Positions 39,793 to 51,070 of a DNA stretch of 64,000 nt are shown piece after piece; the first letter of the stretch is position 1, and each line of letters opens with the position of its first letter. The translations under genes were made by a program, and so were the position numbers. The stretch spans positions 17,215-81,214 of the forward strand of contig JAJEKB010020542.1 of assembly GCA_022393335.1 (NCBI GenBank), read 5' to 3'. Origin of the DNA: Macrotrachela quadricornifera (Eukaryota; Rotifera; Eurotatoria; Philodinida; Philodinidae). The notes below the pieces were generated by a model, which did no database searches, had not been told where the DNA came from, and saw only the letters and a list, made by a program, of their open reading frames with translations.

Positions 39793-41504
39793 ATGTTTCT
39801 ATCAACTTTGTATTTATTTGCAATATTTTTATTTTTCTCCTGTTCAATCAGTATTGCATATGATGTTGTGATTTATGGAGCTACTCCTGGTGGTATTGCT
39901 GCAGCAATTACGGCCGCTCGAATATCAACTTCGTTTTCAATTATTATTATTGAACCAACACCTTACATTGGTGGTATGTCAACAGCCGGTGGCATTGGTT
40001 TACGAGATCTCGGTTTAGAAGTTACCAGTGAGTTAGTTATTAAAATCTTTTTGTGGTTCAATCTATTTTTATTTGCTTACTTGTAGTCACGGGTTCTGTT
40101 GCACAAGAATGGGTGCATAATAACTATAAATATTACAAAAGTGTATCAAATCCTATTTATCAACCTGATATGAATGTGAGTCATCAAAGTTTCCTTGATT
40201 TGCTTTCTATGCATCCAAATATTCAACTAATCACTGGAACAGGACCATTAATCGGTGAAAGTGTAATGATGCATGGTACACGTATTATTCAAGTAACTAC
40301 AGCGAATGATCGACGTACGTGGCAAGCATCTGTATGGATTGATGCTAGTTATGAAGGTGATCTTGTTCGCTTTTCAGGTGCTTCGTATACATGGGGTAGA
40401 GAATCGCGTGATCAATATAATGAATCATATGCTGGCGTACAGCCTTATACAACGTTTGCTAACTTTATACCTAATTATCCCGTCAATGCAACCTTTGACA
40501 ATGGAACATTAGCACCATATGTCTCACATGATAAACTAGGGCCTGTAGGTTCTGCTGATTTAAACATGATGGGATATTCATATCGTTTATGTATAACACC
40601 AACAAAGGCAAAACAAGCACCATTTGTTAAACCAAAAAATTATGATCCAAATAATTTTATTATTTTGCAACGATATATAGATTCATTGATGGCTTCAGGA
40701 CAATATCCATCAGGACCTCCTTTGGGCAAACTTGTAGACATATTTATTTATCGAGGTTATCCATTCGGAGATAAATTTGATATGTGTGATAGTTTTGGAA
40801 GTGCTTTTACAAGTGATGCAATTAATTTAAATCGAAATTATGTTAATGGTACAACTGAAGATCGACTTCGTATTGCACAAATTGTATCAGATTATGTACT
40901 TGGAATGCTTTGGTATATTCTTACTTCCCCACTTGTTCCCGAATCAACACGAAATTCATTACAACAATATGGTTTGTGCAATGATCAATGGCCAGAAAAT
41001 CAACATATACCACCACAACTTTACGTTCGTGAAGGACTTCGTTTAGTAAATGAAAATGTTTTTACACAAAATCATGTCGTAAGTGGTTTATGTCGTAATG
41101 ATTCAATAGCATTAGGTAGTTGGGGTCATGATATACATGTTGTTACTCGAACAGCAAATGGATCTTACGTTAATAATGAAGGAGCAATGTATAAATCAAT
41201 TGCTCATGTAAATGGTTCTAAAAGTGGACCAGCTTTTGAAATACCTTATTCAATTTTACTACCAAAAAGAAATGAAGTTACAAATTTACTTGTTCCTGTA
41301 TGCCATGCAGCATCTCATGTTGCTTATGCAGCTACTCGTGTTGAACCTCATTTTATGTTATTAGGTGGTGCTGCTGGATATGCAGCTGCTTATTCTATAT
41401 TAAATGGTAATATCGATGTACAAACAGTGAATATTAGTCATATACAAGAAACATTAATACGAGATGGAGTACTTTTACATTATCCACAAGGACATTGTGA
41501 TTGA
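39793..41504 (+). CDS. Secreted FAD-dependent oxidoreductase (PF12831-like)
   Basis: Two exons (39793-40027, 40087-41504) give 550 residues. A signal peptide (MFLSTLYLFAIFLFFSCSIS) leads directly into the FAD-binding Rossmann motif DVVIYGATPGGIAAAITAA, then IIEPTPYIGGMSTAGG. Later WIDASYEGDLVRFSGA is the typical second motif of FAD_oxidored proteins found mainly in bacteria and fungi. A C-terminal region (AATRVEPHFMLLGGAAGYAA) closes the FAD site. The substrate is unknown; relatives are annotated near polysaccharide-degrading enzymes. Several NxS/T sites fit secretion. The start is the first ATG in frame; the frame continues upstream only without ATG. Low intron number and family distribution suggest horizontal origin, which is inference. 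Confidence 0.85.
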
Positions 41505-41607
41505 TAAATTATTAAATATGTTCATAAAATTTTGCTTGCAAGGTATATTTATATAAAAATGTGAATCTTTGTTTTGTTTGGTAGTTATTTTTTTTTGTTG
41601 AGTATTA

Positions 41608-42585
41608 TTAATATTTATTAATATATTTTAGTTCGTTAATAAACATATAACGACTTGCAATTAAATATATATATCTGTCCCACCCATATTGACTTTTATG
41701 ACTTGCAAAAGCAATTCGAGATGCCATATAATCATTAGGTGTATTAATAAGTAGCATATCTGATAGATTTGGTGATGAAATTAAATTAAATGGAACTAAA
41801 TATGATAATAATAAATGTAAAAGATATGGAACATATGATATAAATATCAGATAAAAATCCAATAATGATGAATATTTACGAAGAACAGACACAGATTTTA
41901 ATTCATAAGACATTTTAATCATTGTATTATTTTTATTTTTTGTTAATAGACGAACTGCCGTAGCAATTGCTCTATGATTAATATGATTTGATACACCTTT
42001 ATTATCAAAAGAGACAAGTATATCAATAGACCATTTATTAATATAGTCATTTATAACAGGAATTAATTGTTGTTCTGGCCACCAAATTTTTGGATTATCT
42101 TGTATATCAGATAAATCTAATGATATACAACGTTCTTTTGGAATATTTAATATTTGACATGAACCATATAATTCCATACTACGTATTTGACCTAATCCAG
42201 CATAATTTCCTCGTGAAAAAACTAATAAACTTATATTAATATGATATTGTTTTTTTAAAACATGTAATGTTGGTGAAAAAAATAAACATTCATCATCAGG
42301 ATGAGCAACAATTAAAAGAAGACGATAATGATTTTGTTGATATTTTACTGGGATAAATATTTGATTATTTGATAAAATGAAGAAGAATATATAAAGTATA
42401 AATGGTACAAAAATAAAATTTATCATAATAAATAATAATCTATGTGTATATATCCAATTATATAATCGAATAATAGATCGAATATTTAATAATCCATATG
42501 AATGTTTATATGTATAAATATTTGAAATCAGTGCTTTACCAATTGCATGTAATTGATTATTTAAACGTTTTCGTAACATATTCAT
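41608..42585 (-). CDS. PIGL: N-acetylglucosaminylphosphatidylinositol de-N-acetylase (PIG-L)
   Basis: Second enzyme of GPI-anchor synthesis, deacetylating GlcNAc-PI on the cytoplasmic face of the ER. Intronless, 325 residues. A membrane segment lies at about residues 48-72 (LLFIMINFIFVPFILYIFFF). The zinc and catalytic motifs are intact: AHPDDE, SRGNYAGLGQIRSMEL and SFDNKGVSNHINH. The length exceeds human PIG-L (252 aa), mostly through the N-terminal extension. Eight bases before the ATG a run of T ending in TTTGTAG forms a strong splice acceptor with no upstream coding exon. The gene lies 112 bp downstream of a GT32 gene on the same strand, which suggests a spliced-leader operon. Confidence 0.92.
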   Translation of the reverse strand: MNMLRKRLNNQLHAIGKALISNIYTYKHSYGLLNIRSIIRLYNWIYTHRLLFIMINFIFVPFILYIFFFILSNNQIFIPVKYQQNHYRLLLIVAHPDDECLFFSPTLHVLKKQYHINISLLVFSRGNYAGLGQIRSMELYGSCQILNIPKERCISLDLSDIQDNPKIWWPEQQLIPVINDYINKWSIDILVSFDNKGVSNHINHRAIATAVRLLTKNKNNTMIKMSYELKSVSVLRKYSSLLDFYLIFISYVPYLLHLLLSYLVPFNLISSPNLSDMLLINTPNDYMASRIAFASHKSQYGWDRYIYLIASRYMFINELKYINKY

Positions 42586-42593
42586 TGTCTAAT

Positions 42594-42610
42594 CTACAAA
42601 AAAAAATGTT
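42594..42610 (-). promoter_or_regulatory. Candidate trans-splice acceptor before PIGL
   Basis: Read on the minus strand, a run of T residues ending in GTAG lies 8 bases before the PIGL start codon. The gene is otherwise intronless, and the preceding 100 bp hold only the 3' end of the GT32 gene. Spliced-leader trans-splicing is known in bdelloid rotifers, so this may be where a leader is added. A short 5' UTR intron is the alternative. Confidence 0.45.
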
Positions 42611-42697
42611 TTTTTTAGATGTTTAATTAATAATGATAGAAAACAACATGAAACTATTAAAAACGAATGAAATACATTGTTTTGATAATCTAAAATA

Positions 42698-43723
42698 TTA
42701 TTTTAAAATGCAAGAAATGTGTCTATTTATTTTCTTGGTTCTTCGATAAAGTAACAGCAAAATAAAAATAATGATAATAAACAAAATAATTAAAACAAAA
42801 CCTTGATGATGGAAGAATATTTTTAAAAAATTGTCAGCTGCTTTAATAAATAATGCATCATTGGAATGCCAACTACTACTACCATAATGATGAAACAATG
42901 GTGTTGATATATGACCACTTAAACGATGTTGTTTATAGTCTAAGAGTTTTAGTCGATATCGATCATTATACCGTGAATATTGTGCTGATATATACATACA
43001 ACCAGTTGAAAACATAACTGTAGTATAAGGTAAAATAAAATTACGATTAAATAAAGGTAATTGATCAACAAGAACTTTAAAAAATGGATGACGAGCTGAT
43101 ACCATAAGAAAACCATTTGATATTCCAACAGGATAAGCAGCTGGAGAAATAAATTCAAAACGGCGAAGTGGTCCTAATGAACGACGACAATATAGATCCA
43201 GATCAAGAAAAATTCCACCATAATGATAAAGAACTAAATAACGTAAACTATCAGCACGTTGTATTGGATACGGATAGCTTTTCCATGTTTCAAAAAACCA
43301 TGGATATTGTTCTAGAATAAATTTCTTAGCTGATGAATCATTCCAAAATTTATATTCATAATTTGAATGCCATCGTAAACAAGCTTTTCGTGCAGTTATC
43401 CATGTTGGACGTTCATTTAAATTGATATTACCAATAAGAATATGATGCAATATTGCTGGTACTATATCGGTATAATTTGGTTTAGCTGATGTTTGCTCCA
43501 ATGGATAACTAGACATTGTTGTATCAAAATTATCCTTAGAATTTATCACTCCAGATGAGAATCGGTAGAAAGTTAGATATGTTTGAATAATATAATATAG
43601 TGTCAAAATATTATAACGAAAGGCAAATACAAGTAGAATGAAAAAGAATGTCACTAATAATATACGAGTATGCGTCGATTTGATAATGGTTGAAAGTTTG
43701 TATAAACATGTTTTTAAATACAT
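42698..43723 (-). CDS. GT32-family glycosyltransferase, inositol-phosphoceramide mannosyltransferase-like
   Basis: Intronless, 341 residues, with one N-terminal (about residues 18-36) and one C-terminal (about 308-328, LIILFIIIIFILLLLY) membrane segment. The GT32 domain includes IPAILHHILIG-type start (VPAILHHILIGNIN), WHSNYEYKFW and the DXD motif in YHYGGIFLDLDLYCRRSLG, which binds the nucleotide sugar and a metal ion. ISNGFLMVSARHPFF is very similar to fungal SUR1/CSH1 mannosyltransferases acting on inositol phosphorylceramide in the Golgi. The sugar and acceptor are therefore inferred as mannose and inositol-sphingolipid. It lies 112 bp upstream of PIGL on the same strand. TATAG lies just before its ATG, so its own 5' end may also be spliced. 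Confidence 0.88.
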   Translation of the reverse strand: MYLKTCLYKLSTIIKSTHTRILLVTFFFILLVFAFRYNILTLYYIIQTYLTFYRFSSGVINSKDNFDTTMSSYPLEQTSAKPNYTDIVPAILHHILIGNINLNERPTWITARKACLRWHSNYEYKFWNDSSAKKFILEQYPWFFETWKSYPYPIQRADSLRYLVLYHYGGIFLDLDLYCRRSLGPLRRFEFISPAAYPVGISNGFLMVSARHPFFKVLVDQLPLFNRNFILPYTTVMFSTGCMYISAQYSRYNDRYRLKLLDYKQHRLSGHISTPLFHHYGSSSWHSNDALFIKAADNFLKIFFHHQGFVLIILFIIIIFILLLLYRRTKKINRHISCILK

Positions 43724-44394
43724 TAGACTATATAATCTAGTTTAAATAAATATTTAGAATGTGAATTATAATATGGATCGTTTCTAAATATACATTTCCA
43801 GGCAAATATTTTTCATCCCTCTTTACTAATGTGCTATCATACATTGCATTAAATTTATTATTGAGATAAGATAAGATATAAAAGTTTTACTGGAATAAAA
43901 CTTTTATATCTCATCTTCTCTCTAAAAAAAGGAGTTTTGCAGAACCCTTTGAAAAGGTTCTGTGGATTTCTAAAAAACTCCAAATGTGTCCAAAGTCTCG
44001 AACAGAATCTTTTTTTAGATTCTGTAGAGTAAAAAAAGTTCCGTGAGAAAATACGAAACCTTGAAGGTTCTGTACAAAATCATTAGGTCTCAATATGGAA
44101 CCATTAGGATTTCTCACGAAACGTTAATGGCTTTGTACAAAATCTTTTTTCGCTCTACATAACTTAAAAAAAGGTTCTGTCGAATTTTTTATCGTTTTTT
44201 TTGAGACTTTGAGAGTTGTCCAAACAAGAATTTTAATGCGAAGTATAGTGCTACAGAAATAAAGAGAGAGAGAGGAAAGAATTTTGTTCAGGAATGTATG
44301 TGTATATTTGAAAATACAATATTTTCATGTAGAACTATTGTTTAATTGATGTGAAAATGATCTCTGTATCAATGTATATTACGGTTTGTGTTCT
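43724..44394. other. Intergenic region with degenerate GGTTCTGT repeats
   Basis: No gene is seen. A perfect hairpin lies at 43874-43911. From about 43930 to 44180 the words GGTTCTGT and AGATTCTGT, and their complements, recur at irregular spacing, sometimes as local inverted pairs around 43945-43965. This looks like a decayed repeat family member rather than coding sequence. Confidence 0.45.
43874..43911. repeat. Perfect inverted repeat, 16-bp arms
   Basis: AGATATAAAAGTTTTA at 43874-43889 is exactly complementary to 43896-43911, with a 6-bp loop. It marks the start of the repeat-rich block and could be a transposon end or a 3' structure. Confidence 0.8.
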
Positions 44395-45560
44395 CACATT
44401 TGATCGAATAATAGTCTACCAGAGATGGTACTTTTATTTTCTTTCAAAAAAGAAAGGAAAGGAATGTCGAAAAAGCTTTTTTTTATTTCTCGTGTTCGAC
44501 AAGAGAGAACTATCTCTTCTACGCTGTTCTAACGAAAAAAAAATCAAAGTAGTCAAGAAGAAAGATGAAAGAAAATAAAAGAAAGTAAAAAAAAACGGTA
44601 GGAGAACACAGATGAAAGTGAAAAGAAAATAAAAAGAAAATTGAATCATTTGTGTTATTTTCAAAAACGACGAAATATTCGGAATCAGTATTATATTCTG
44701 CATAAGATTAAGTTTTCGAAGTCCATCCAAGGTTAGTTACCATAACTTTTCAGAACTTATCTAGAAGCGATTCCTATATCTTTTCAAAATCTATCTGGGA
44801 ATGATCTTCATAACTCCTTAAAGCCTATATAGGACTAGTCCCTATAACTTCTGACGTAGAGAAGTACTAATATCAATACAACATTGGTAGTTTGTCAAGA
44901 AAAACTAAGTTCAAAAACTGTGAGAAACCAACTATAGATCCAGATTTCTCGATACTAAGAACTTTTGATAGAAGATTATAAGAAAATCGTTATTTTCGAC
45001 AAATAGCCTGTTCTGGACGAAAGAGCCAAGCATCTAAAATTAGTTACTCCAAATTTTCAAATTTGATTTTACTTGCTAAACTATTCATACTGTATTGATA
45101 TTGGTGCATTTCTATCCCAAAAAGTGTTAGGAATCAACTTTACACGGTTTCAGGAAAGCTATAGGAATCACTTCTATAGCTAGATTCTGAAAAGTTATGG
45201 GAACCAACACCAAATAGGCCCTGAAAACTTAATTATATGCAGAATTTAATGTTGATTCCGAATATTTCGTCTTTTTCGAAAACAAAACAACTAATTCAAT
45301 TTTCTTTTTATTTTCTTTTCATTTTCATCTGTTTTCTTTTACTTGCCTTTTGACGTCTTTGATTTTTTTTCTCATTAAAACAATATGAAAGAGTTAGTTC
45401 TCTCTTTTTGAACACGAAAAACAAAAAGGAAAATTTTGCTAACTCTTCTTTACTTTCTTTTTTCGGAAAGGAAAGTTGAATGTTCAATAATTTTTCTTTC
45501 TGAAAATAAAAAGAAAGTGAAAGTCCCACTTCTATAGTCTACTTATTTTTCATATAGAAT
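44395..45560. mobile_element. Foldback element with long diverged inverted arms
   Basis: The sequence from about 44395 to 44960 is found again, inverted, from about 45560 to 45010. Landmark pairs include ACGAAATATTCGGAATCA (44671) with its complement near 45256, AAGTTTTC (44710) with GAAAACTT (45222), and AATATCAATACA (44869) with TGTATTGATATT (45091). The arms are about 560 bp, roughly 70-75% identical by eye, with almost no loop (centre near 44977). No transposase ORF is present. Outer ends and target duplication are not resolved. The short ORFs inside are arm-encoded low-complexity reading frames, not genes. Confidence 0.75.
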
Positions 45561-46893
45561 ACATCGTATACTGTAAATACTTTCTTTTCAATATATATTA
45601 TTTTTTTCTCTAAAAGAGTAATAAAAAGAGTATTTCATGTAAAATATAATGATGATGTTAACAAAAAAAAAGAATAATCGTTTTGTCTATCTCTCACAAC
45701 AAGAGAAGTATATATATATATAGGCGTTATTCATCCGTCACCCACGATCTGTTTTTTCTGCGTAGCTGTTTTCTCAAGGCAGTGTTCTATTTAAGTTTTT
45801 CCTTCCGGGAGAAAAAAAACGAGTGAAGATCTATTTTGGGAAAGCAATCTTGGAAAAGACATCTTCTTTCAGGCCTCCACGACAATGGATAAAACACTAT
45901 CATTGTTTACTCGAGCAGTCTCATCATATCTCAGTTTTATTTTTTTATACATCAAGAAAATCATACATGTATGCACTGAATATATGACACGCTTATGATC
46001 AGGATGGGACAGTTGAAGAATTTCTCCTCACCGAAATTTTTCTTGCTTTCTACCTTTTTTCTATTAATTTTCTTTTACGACCAACTTGCTATTTTTATCA
46101 TTTGGGAATCGAATGTACTAGGCGAAACAGAAAGTTTTGTCTCTAAGGGTATTACTTCATTTTCTATGTTTCTCTATAATATAGAATAACGATAACACTA
46201 ATCTTTATATTTATAAATTAAAGATAAAGATAATCTTTATATATTTATAAAATAAGGATAAAGATAAAGAAATTAAAAAATCATTATTCTTTAAAGGATA
46301 AAGATGACAATGATCTTTATATTTATAAAATAAAGGAAGTTTTTTTTTCTGTGATAGATAAATAAGTAGGTATCTACTGTAATAACAGGATATATTGATC
46401 AGAATTTTTTCTCATCAATAACAACCTTTCGGTTTGAAATATTGTTACAAAATTGGGAGAAAAAATCTTGTGTATATTCCTTTTTGCACTTCTAATGTTA
46501 GTATTTTTTAATGAGTCACCTATAAGTGATACAATAATAGCTTTTGATAAAAAGAAGTTTTCATTATTATTTATTTTATAAATATAAAGTGACATCCCTA
46601 TTTCTCTTCAGTTTTTTAAAAAGAATTAGCTATTGAATATTACACAAAAATGATACTCTCAATATTACAAAGCGAACTACCTGTTATCTTATCAAGAGAC
46701 ATAATTGATCGAGCAGGTCGAAGAAACTGAACAAGATCGAAAGAGAAATAAGCCAAGTTTTAAAAAAAGTAAATTGTACTCAAAAAGGAAATGAATCAGT
46801 TTCTAATTTGTAAATTAATATATCAATATCAAGGTTTGATTGCTAACGTTCCTGAAATCTATTAAGCACATTTTAAAAAACATTATTCATGCA
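45561..46893. other. Intergenic stretch with short local repeats
   Basis: No gene is seen. A (TA)n run lies near 45709-45722. From 46195 to 46340 variants of AATCTTTATATTTATAAA and AAAGATAAAGAT recur in both orientations. Short ORFs at 45995 and 46374 show no recognisable product. Confidence 0.45.
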
Positions 46894-48922
46894 AACTCGT
46901 ATGCTATCGATATATATATCAGCAAGCTCCATACGCACACGTTGCATGACGCAATGCTATGAATACATAGCGAACCCAATTTTGTCCGTCTTGACGTCTA
47001 TTTGAAAGGATTCATTCTTAAAAGCAGTACAATTTTTATGTAGAGAAAGCTAATCAAGATAGCGAAAAGAGACATGTTAGAAACTATTGTACTAATAAAC
47101 TTACTTTTGATAAGCAGTTAAGTACTTATTACTCATCTCTTGCTAGGTGAATAGCTATTTAATCTTAAGTACTATTTAATAAACTGTCAGCTATTTATTT
47201 ATTCTAACTAATTCATTTCGAGCAAGGGATAGAACAGATTTGAAATACCTCAACGAACATCTGTTTTACTTCAACCATTATTTAATGAATTTTCTTACCT
47301 ATTTAAGTATCACTCAATTACTTATTTATTGTGATGGATTTTTTTTGAGCAAGAGATGAAAGAGTAGAATATACGTTAGTGGTATTTTCTTTTGAATAAC
47401 TATCGAATCTTTTTAATAGCTATGATAATGTTTCAGTATTGCTACGCTTAAATAGTTACTAACATGGAGACAATTGATAAACAAAATGTTGTTGTAATAG
47501 CGTTAGCGATGTAAATTATTGAATAACTGTTTACTTATTTGACTGGATACCGAATCTACTTAAGTAGTTCTAGGAATTTTTAAATACCACAATATTTTAC
47601 ATAGCCTTTTATATGTAGAAGTATAATAACGTGAAAAATTGTTACAAAGTAATCAGCTACTTACATCATTTAGTAGCTGTATACGGAGTTGCATAGAAAC
47701 GAATTAGCTATTTAAACCTTATAATAGCTGTATATATTTTTCTACAATAGTTATCGAATCATTTACATAGCTTGTAATGCAAACTGGCGTGATAAACAAA
47801 AAGTTATTACACAGCAATGACCTACTTAAATTATTTATCGGTTGTACTATAAAAAAAATGATCCTCTTAGTAATTTTGAGATTTATTCTCTATTATTCGT
47901 GTAGTTAAAATACTTCTCGTTATCGAAAAATAGTGGTTGAAATTATCTACAAAATCATATATGACTGGATCTCAAAAATTGTCTTAGATATATTTGAAAA
48001 AAAAATGAAAAATGAAAATATACTAAACGCTATACAAAGTAACTAGTTGTAGATAATGAATGGCTATGCTTTGCATCTAATGTTTTCATTACTTAGTTCT
48101 AAGAACAAATAAAATATACCGAAAGGTTCAGTGTGAAAAGCTTTACATTTACTTAAAGCCCCTTTATTTTATAGTTGTCCTTATTATTTTTAAAATAGAC
48201 AAAATTTTGAGTGATCAATTTTCAATTGTACAAAGATGTTATGTTTTTTTTGAATAAGATGAATTCATTATTTCTTATTCTCTCTTTTTATAATTTGTCC
48301 TTTGTCAATTGTAAAATTTTTCATGCTGCATGTTATGGTGTAATTTTTTTCACTTTTAATAAAACAGATCGGATAACAAGAAGATGAAATAAGAAAAAAT
48401 AAACTCATCTTACACAAAAAAAAGATCATTCTTGCACAATTGAAATTTGATCACTCAAAATTTTGTCTATTTTAAAAATAATAAGGACAACTATAAAATA
48501 AAGAGGCTTTAAGTAAAATGTAGATCTTTTCACACTGTACCTTTCGGTATATTTTATTTGTTCTTAGAACTAAGTAATGAAAACATTAGATGCAAAGCAT
48601 AGCCATTCATTATGTACAACTAGTTACATTGTATAGCTTTTTATGTGTCTTTGTTTGTCATTTTTTTAGAATATGTTCAAGGTGGTTTTGAGACCTAGGC
48701 GCATATAACTTTGTAGAGAATTTCAAGCACTATATTTTAATAACAAAGAATGTTTTAATCACAACAGTAATAGAGGATAAATTTCAAAAACACAAAGGCA
48801 GTCATTCTTTATAGGACATTTGATAGTAACTGTATTCATTTTAAAACACCTCTCACTTGAGAAACTGCGATTTGAAACACTTAGTGCAAGCGATACTTAC
48901 CTATACTGATAGCATACGAGTT
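46894..48922. mobile_element. Palindromic element with asymmetric internal repeats
   Basis: A 15-bp sequence AACTCGTATGCTATC at 46894-46908 is perfectly inverted at 48908-48922. Inside, about 47845-48300 is inverted at about 48380-48825, centre near 48335. The inner part is highly similar (for example 48059-48235 against 48437-48615), decreasing outward. On the left side only, an extra stretch of about 0.85 kb (46990-47840) of degenerate repeats separates the outer and inner arms. There is no transposase ORF. Treating the outer 15-mers as terminal repeats of one element is inference; no target duplication was found. Confidence 0.65.
47090..47845. repeat. Degenerate tandem repeats of about 155-160 bp
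   Basis: Related words recur at about 150-160-bp spacing. Variants of GATAAACAAAATGTTGTTGTA occur near 47477, 47634 and 47794. Variants of AATAACTATCGAATC occur near 47394, 47545 and 47747. The words TAGCTATTT and TACTTATT are frequent throughout. The units are strongly diverged, so the copy number, about four or five, is approximate. Confidence 0.5.
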
Positions 48923-50897
48923 AATATGGGCAATATACAAAGATATAGCTCAATATCTAAGCAATAACTTCAAACGTGCATTTACTAAATATATTATAAC
49001 TTGTTAGGTAATTAAGTATCTGATGAACATTGTACTCTTGAATACATAAGTAATATTTTCATAGAATACCATTGCTTACGATTACAAAAGAGAAGTTGGA
49101 AGGTTTTCATTAGCCCAAAGTTTTCTCTCATGAACAATTCGTGATTTTCAAACTTTTGCTAGACCAAATGGGCTATGCAAAAAAAAGAAATTTCTTTACC
49201 TTTTTCAACGAAAATCAATAATTTTCTTTTACACAAAAATATTTTTCGCAATATGACAAAAAAAACTAATTGTTGTCTCTTAACGAGACACAATCTACTC
49301 ACTAATTTACAGAAACTGAATAGAATCCAAAGAGAAAATAAATTACATTCAAAGAAAAATTGAGTTGAAGTCTAAAAATCTTAAAAATTTTAAGTAAAAA
49401 TATATGTTACTTGAAAAAAATCAAATGAAAGCTATGAAGAAACGTGACACTAATGTTTGTAGTCTCACTTCATGACATCTCCGTTTTTAACATTACTGAC
49501 ACAAAAATTATTTCAGAATTTATTCACATTAAACCTAAAAAGTTCTTAAGTACTCGGTTTTTGATTCATTCAGTTGACGAATGTTACTTGTTTTGATCAA
49601 CTTTCTGAATATCATTATAAGATAATTCGTTCAAAATCATAAGACATGTAACTGCAATCTTTAGCTCTGATTTAAACAACTTTTCTTCTCTTGATCTCGG
49701 TTTTATCCAGCAAAATCAAGAGTATTAACGAGACTGATTCTACATATCTGTAGTATGCACACACATCTATATGAAATATTGATTATTACATGATAAATGT
49801 GATGATTGGAGAAAAAAAAGTTATTTTTCAAACAACATACTTATCTGTATTCATTTGTTGAACAAATAAATAGATTTTCAAAGTAAAAAGAAAGACTACT
49901 AAAGCGGTAAAAATCAATAGATATATGCATGTAACAGACAACTGCTAATATTTTGTTAATAAAACGTAAATTTAAGTAGTACTGATAACTAGAAAGCTTC
50001 AATTTTACTTATCATATCATAGCTATTTTTGTGACAACAATTGATCAATATTTAACTAATATTTGAAACGATGAATTATTATTTTATTTTGCGTCAGTTT
50101 TGTAACTTATATCTGTTACTCAATAGATACGTATATTTGTAATCACTTCATATTTATTACAATAGTTCCAGTACTTTGAGTGTCATTATTAAAAACCATA
50201 TGTTCAGTTTTTTTTATATACATCTATACCTTTATACTCACCGTTGCCAAAATGTAGTTGCTATGCACTTTTCGTTATCTTCATAATCAATGTAAGAATA
50301 AAAAGACATATAATGGCATTTTCACTGAATTTAATGCCAAAATTTGCATTGAATGGCATTTTAACAAAGTTTCACAAGGAAAATGCCATTATGTTTGATT
50401 AAATTCTGCGCAATCATCAATATTGTATTTACTTTTACAAATTCTACATTTAATTCTTCTATATAGCCTATTCACTGCTACACTTTACATGAAATTCATT
50501 TTCAAAACAATATTTCCGAAATATTGTGTGTGTCATCCATTTATATAGGTTAATTAAGATATCAAATCATTTTTTATGAATTCCAACCGGATGATACGTT
50601 GAAAAAATCTTAAGCTTGTAATATTCGAAAACAGAATTTTTTCTATTCCGCTTACATAAACATTAGTATTCTTTGATTCTTTATGCATTTAGGTCTGACC
50701 AAAAACATTGTCACTATTAAAAAAAAAAATAAAAATAAAATATTTTCAATTTTTTTTGTATCAAATATTCACAATAGTTGTTATGATTGCTTGTAGCAAA
50801 TTGAGTCGTTTCTAATAATTTATTGAAAATTTTTTGAACTCCTTTTCCACAAAAGTTTTTATCTACCGTGGAATCCGCATGAATACATCATATTTCA
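48923..50897. other. AT-rich stretch without genes
   Basis: No gene is seen in this 2-kb region. It contains a small inverted repeat at 50310-50392. An ORF at 49175-49363 has no recognisable product. Regulatory content cannot be judged. Confidence 0.4.
50310..50392. repeat. Short hairpin with 14-bp perfect arms
   Basis: ATAATGGCATTTTC at 50310-50323 is perfectly inverted at 50379-50392. Related AATGCCAAAA and AATGGCATTTTA words lie in the loop, so the whole 83 bp is partly palindromic. It may be a remnant of a tiny inverted-repeat transposon. Confidence 0.6.
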
Positions 50898-51070
50898 TTT
50901 GCTTACAGTGACGCAACCAGAAATTTTTTTGGGGGGGGATCGTAATAGGACAAAAAGCATTTTTCGTCTAGCAAAACGAATTAGGCTGTACCCCCCTCCA
51001 GGTATTTTAGACTTTTGGAGGGGGATCGATCCCCCCAATCCCCCCCCCTGGGTGCGTCACTGTTTGCTTA
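50898..51070. mobile_element. hAT-type MITE with 8-bp target duplication
   Basis: A 157-bp element (50906-51062) begins CAGTGACGCA and ends TGCGTCACTG, a perfect 10-bp terminal inverted repeat. It is flanked by an exact 8-bp direct duplication TTTGCTTA (50898-50905 and 51063-51070). Runs of G next to the left end and of C next to the right end extend the pairing, and a GGGGGATCGATCCCCC palindrome is internal. An 8-bp duplication and CAGTG-type ends fit the hAT superfamily. It is non-autonomous, with no coding capacity. The intact ends and duplication suggest a fairly recent insertion. Confidence 0.92.

Noticed and set aside
44351..45529. Lysine- and phenylalanine-rich ORFs
   Set aside because: They lie in the arms of the foldback element and reflect its A/T-rich tracts.
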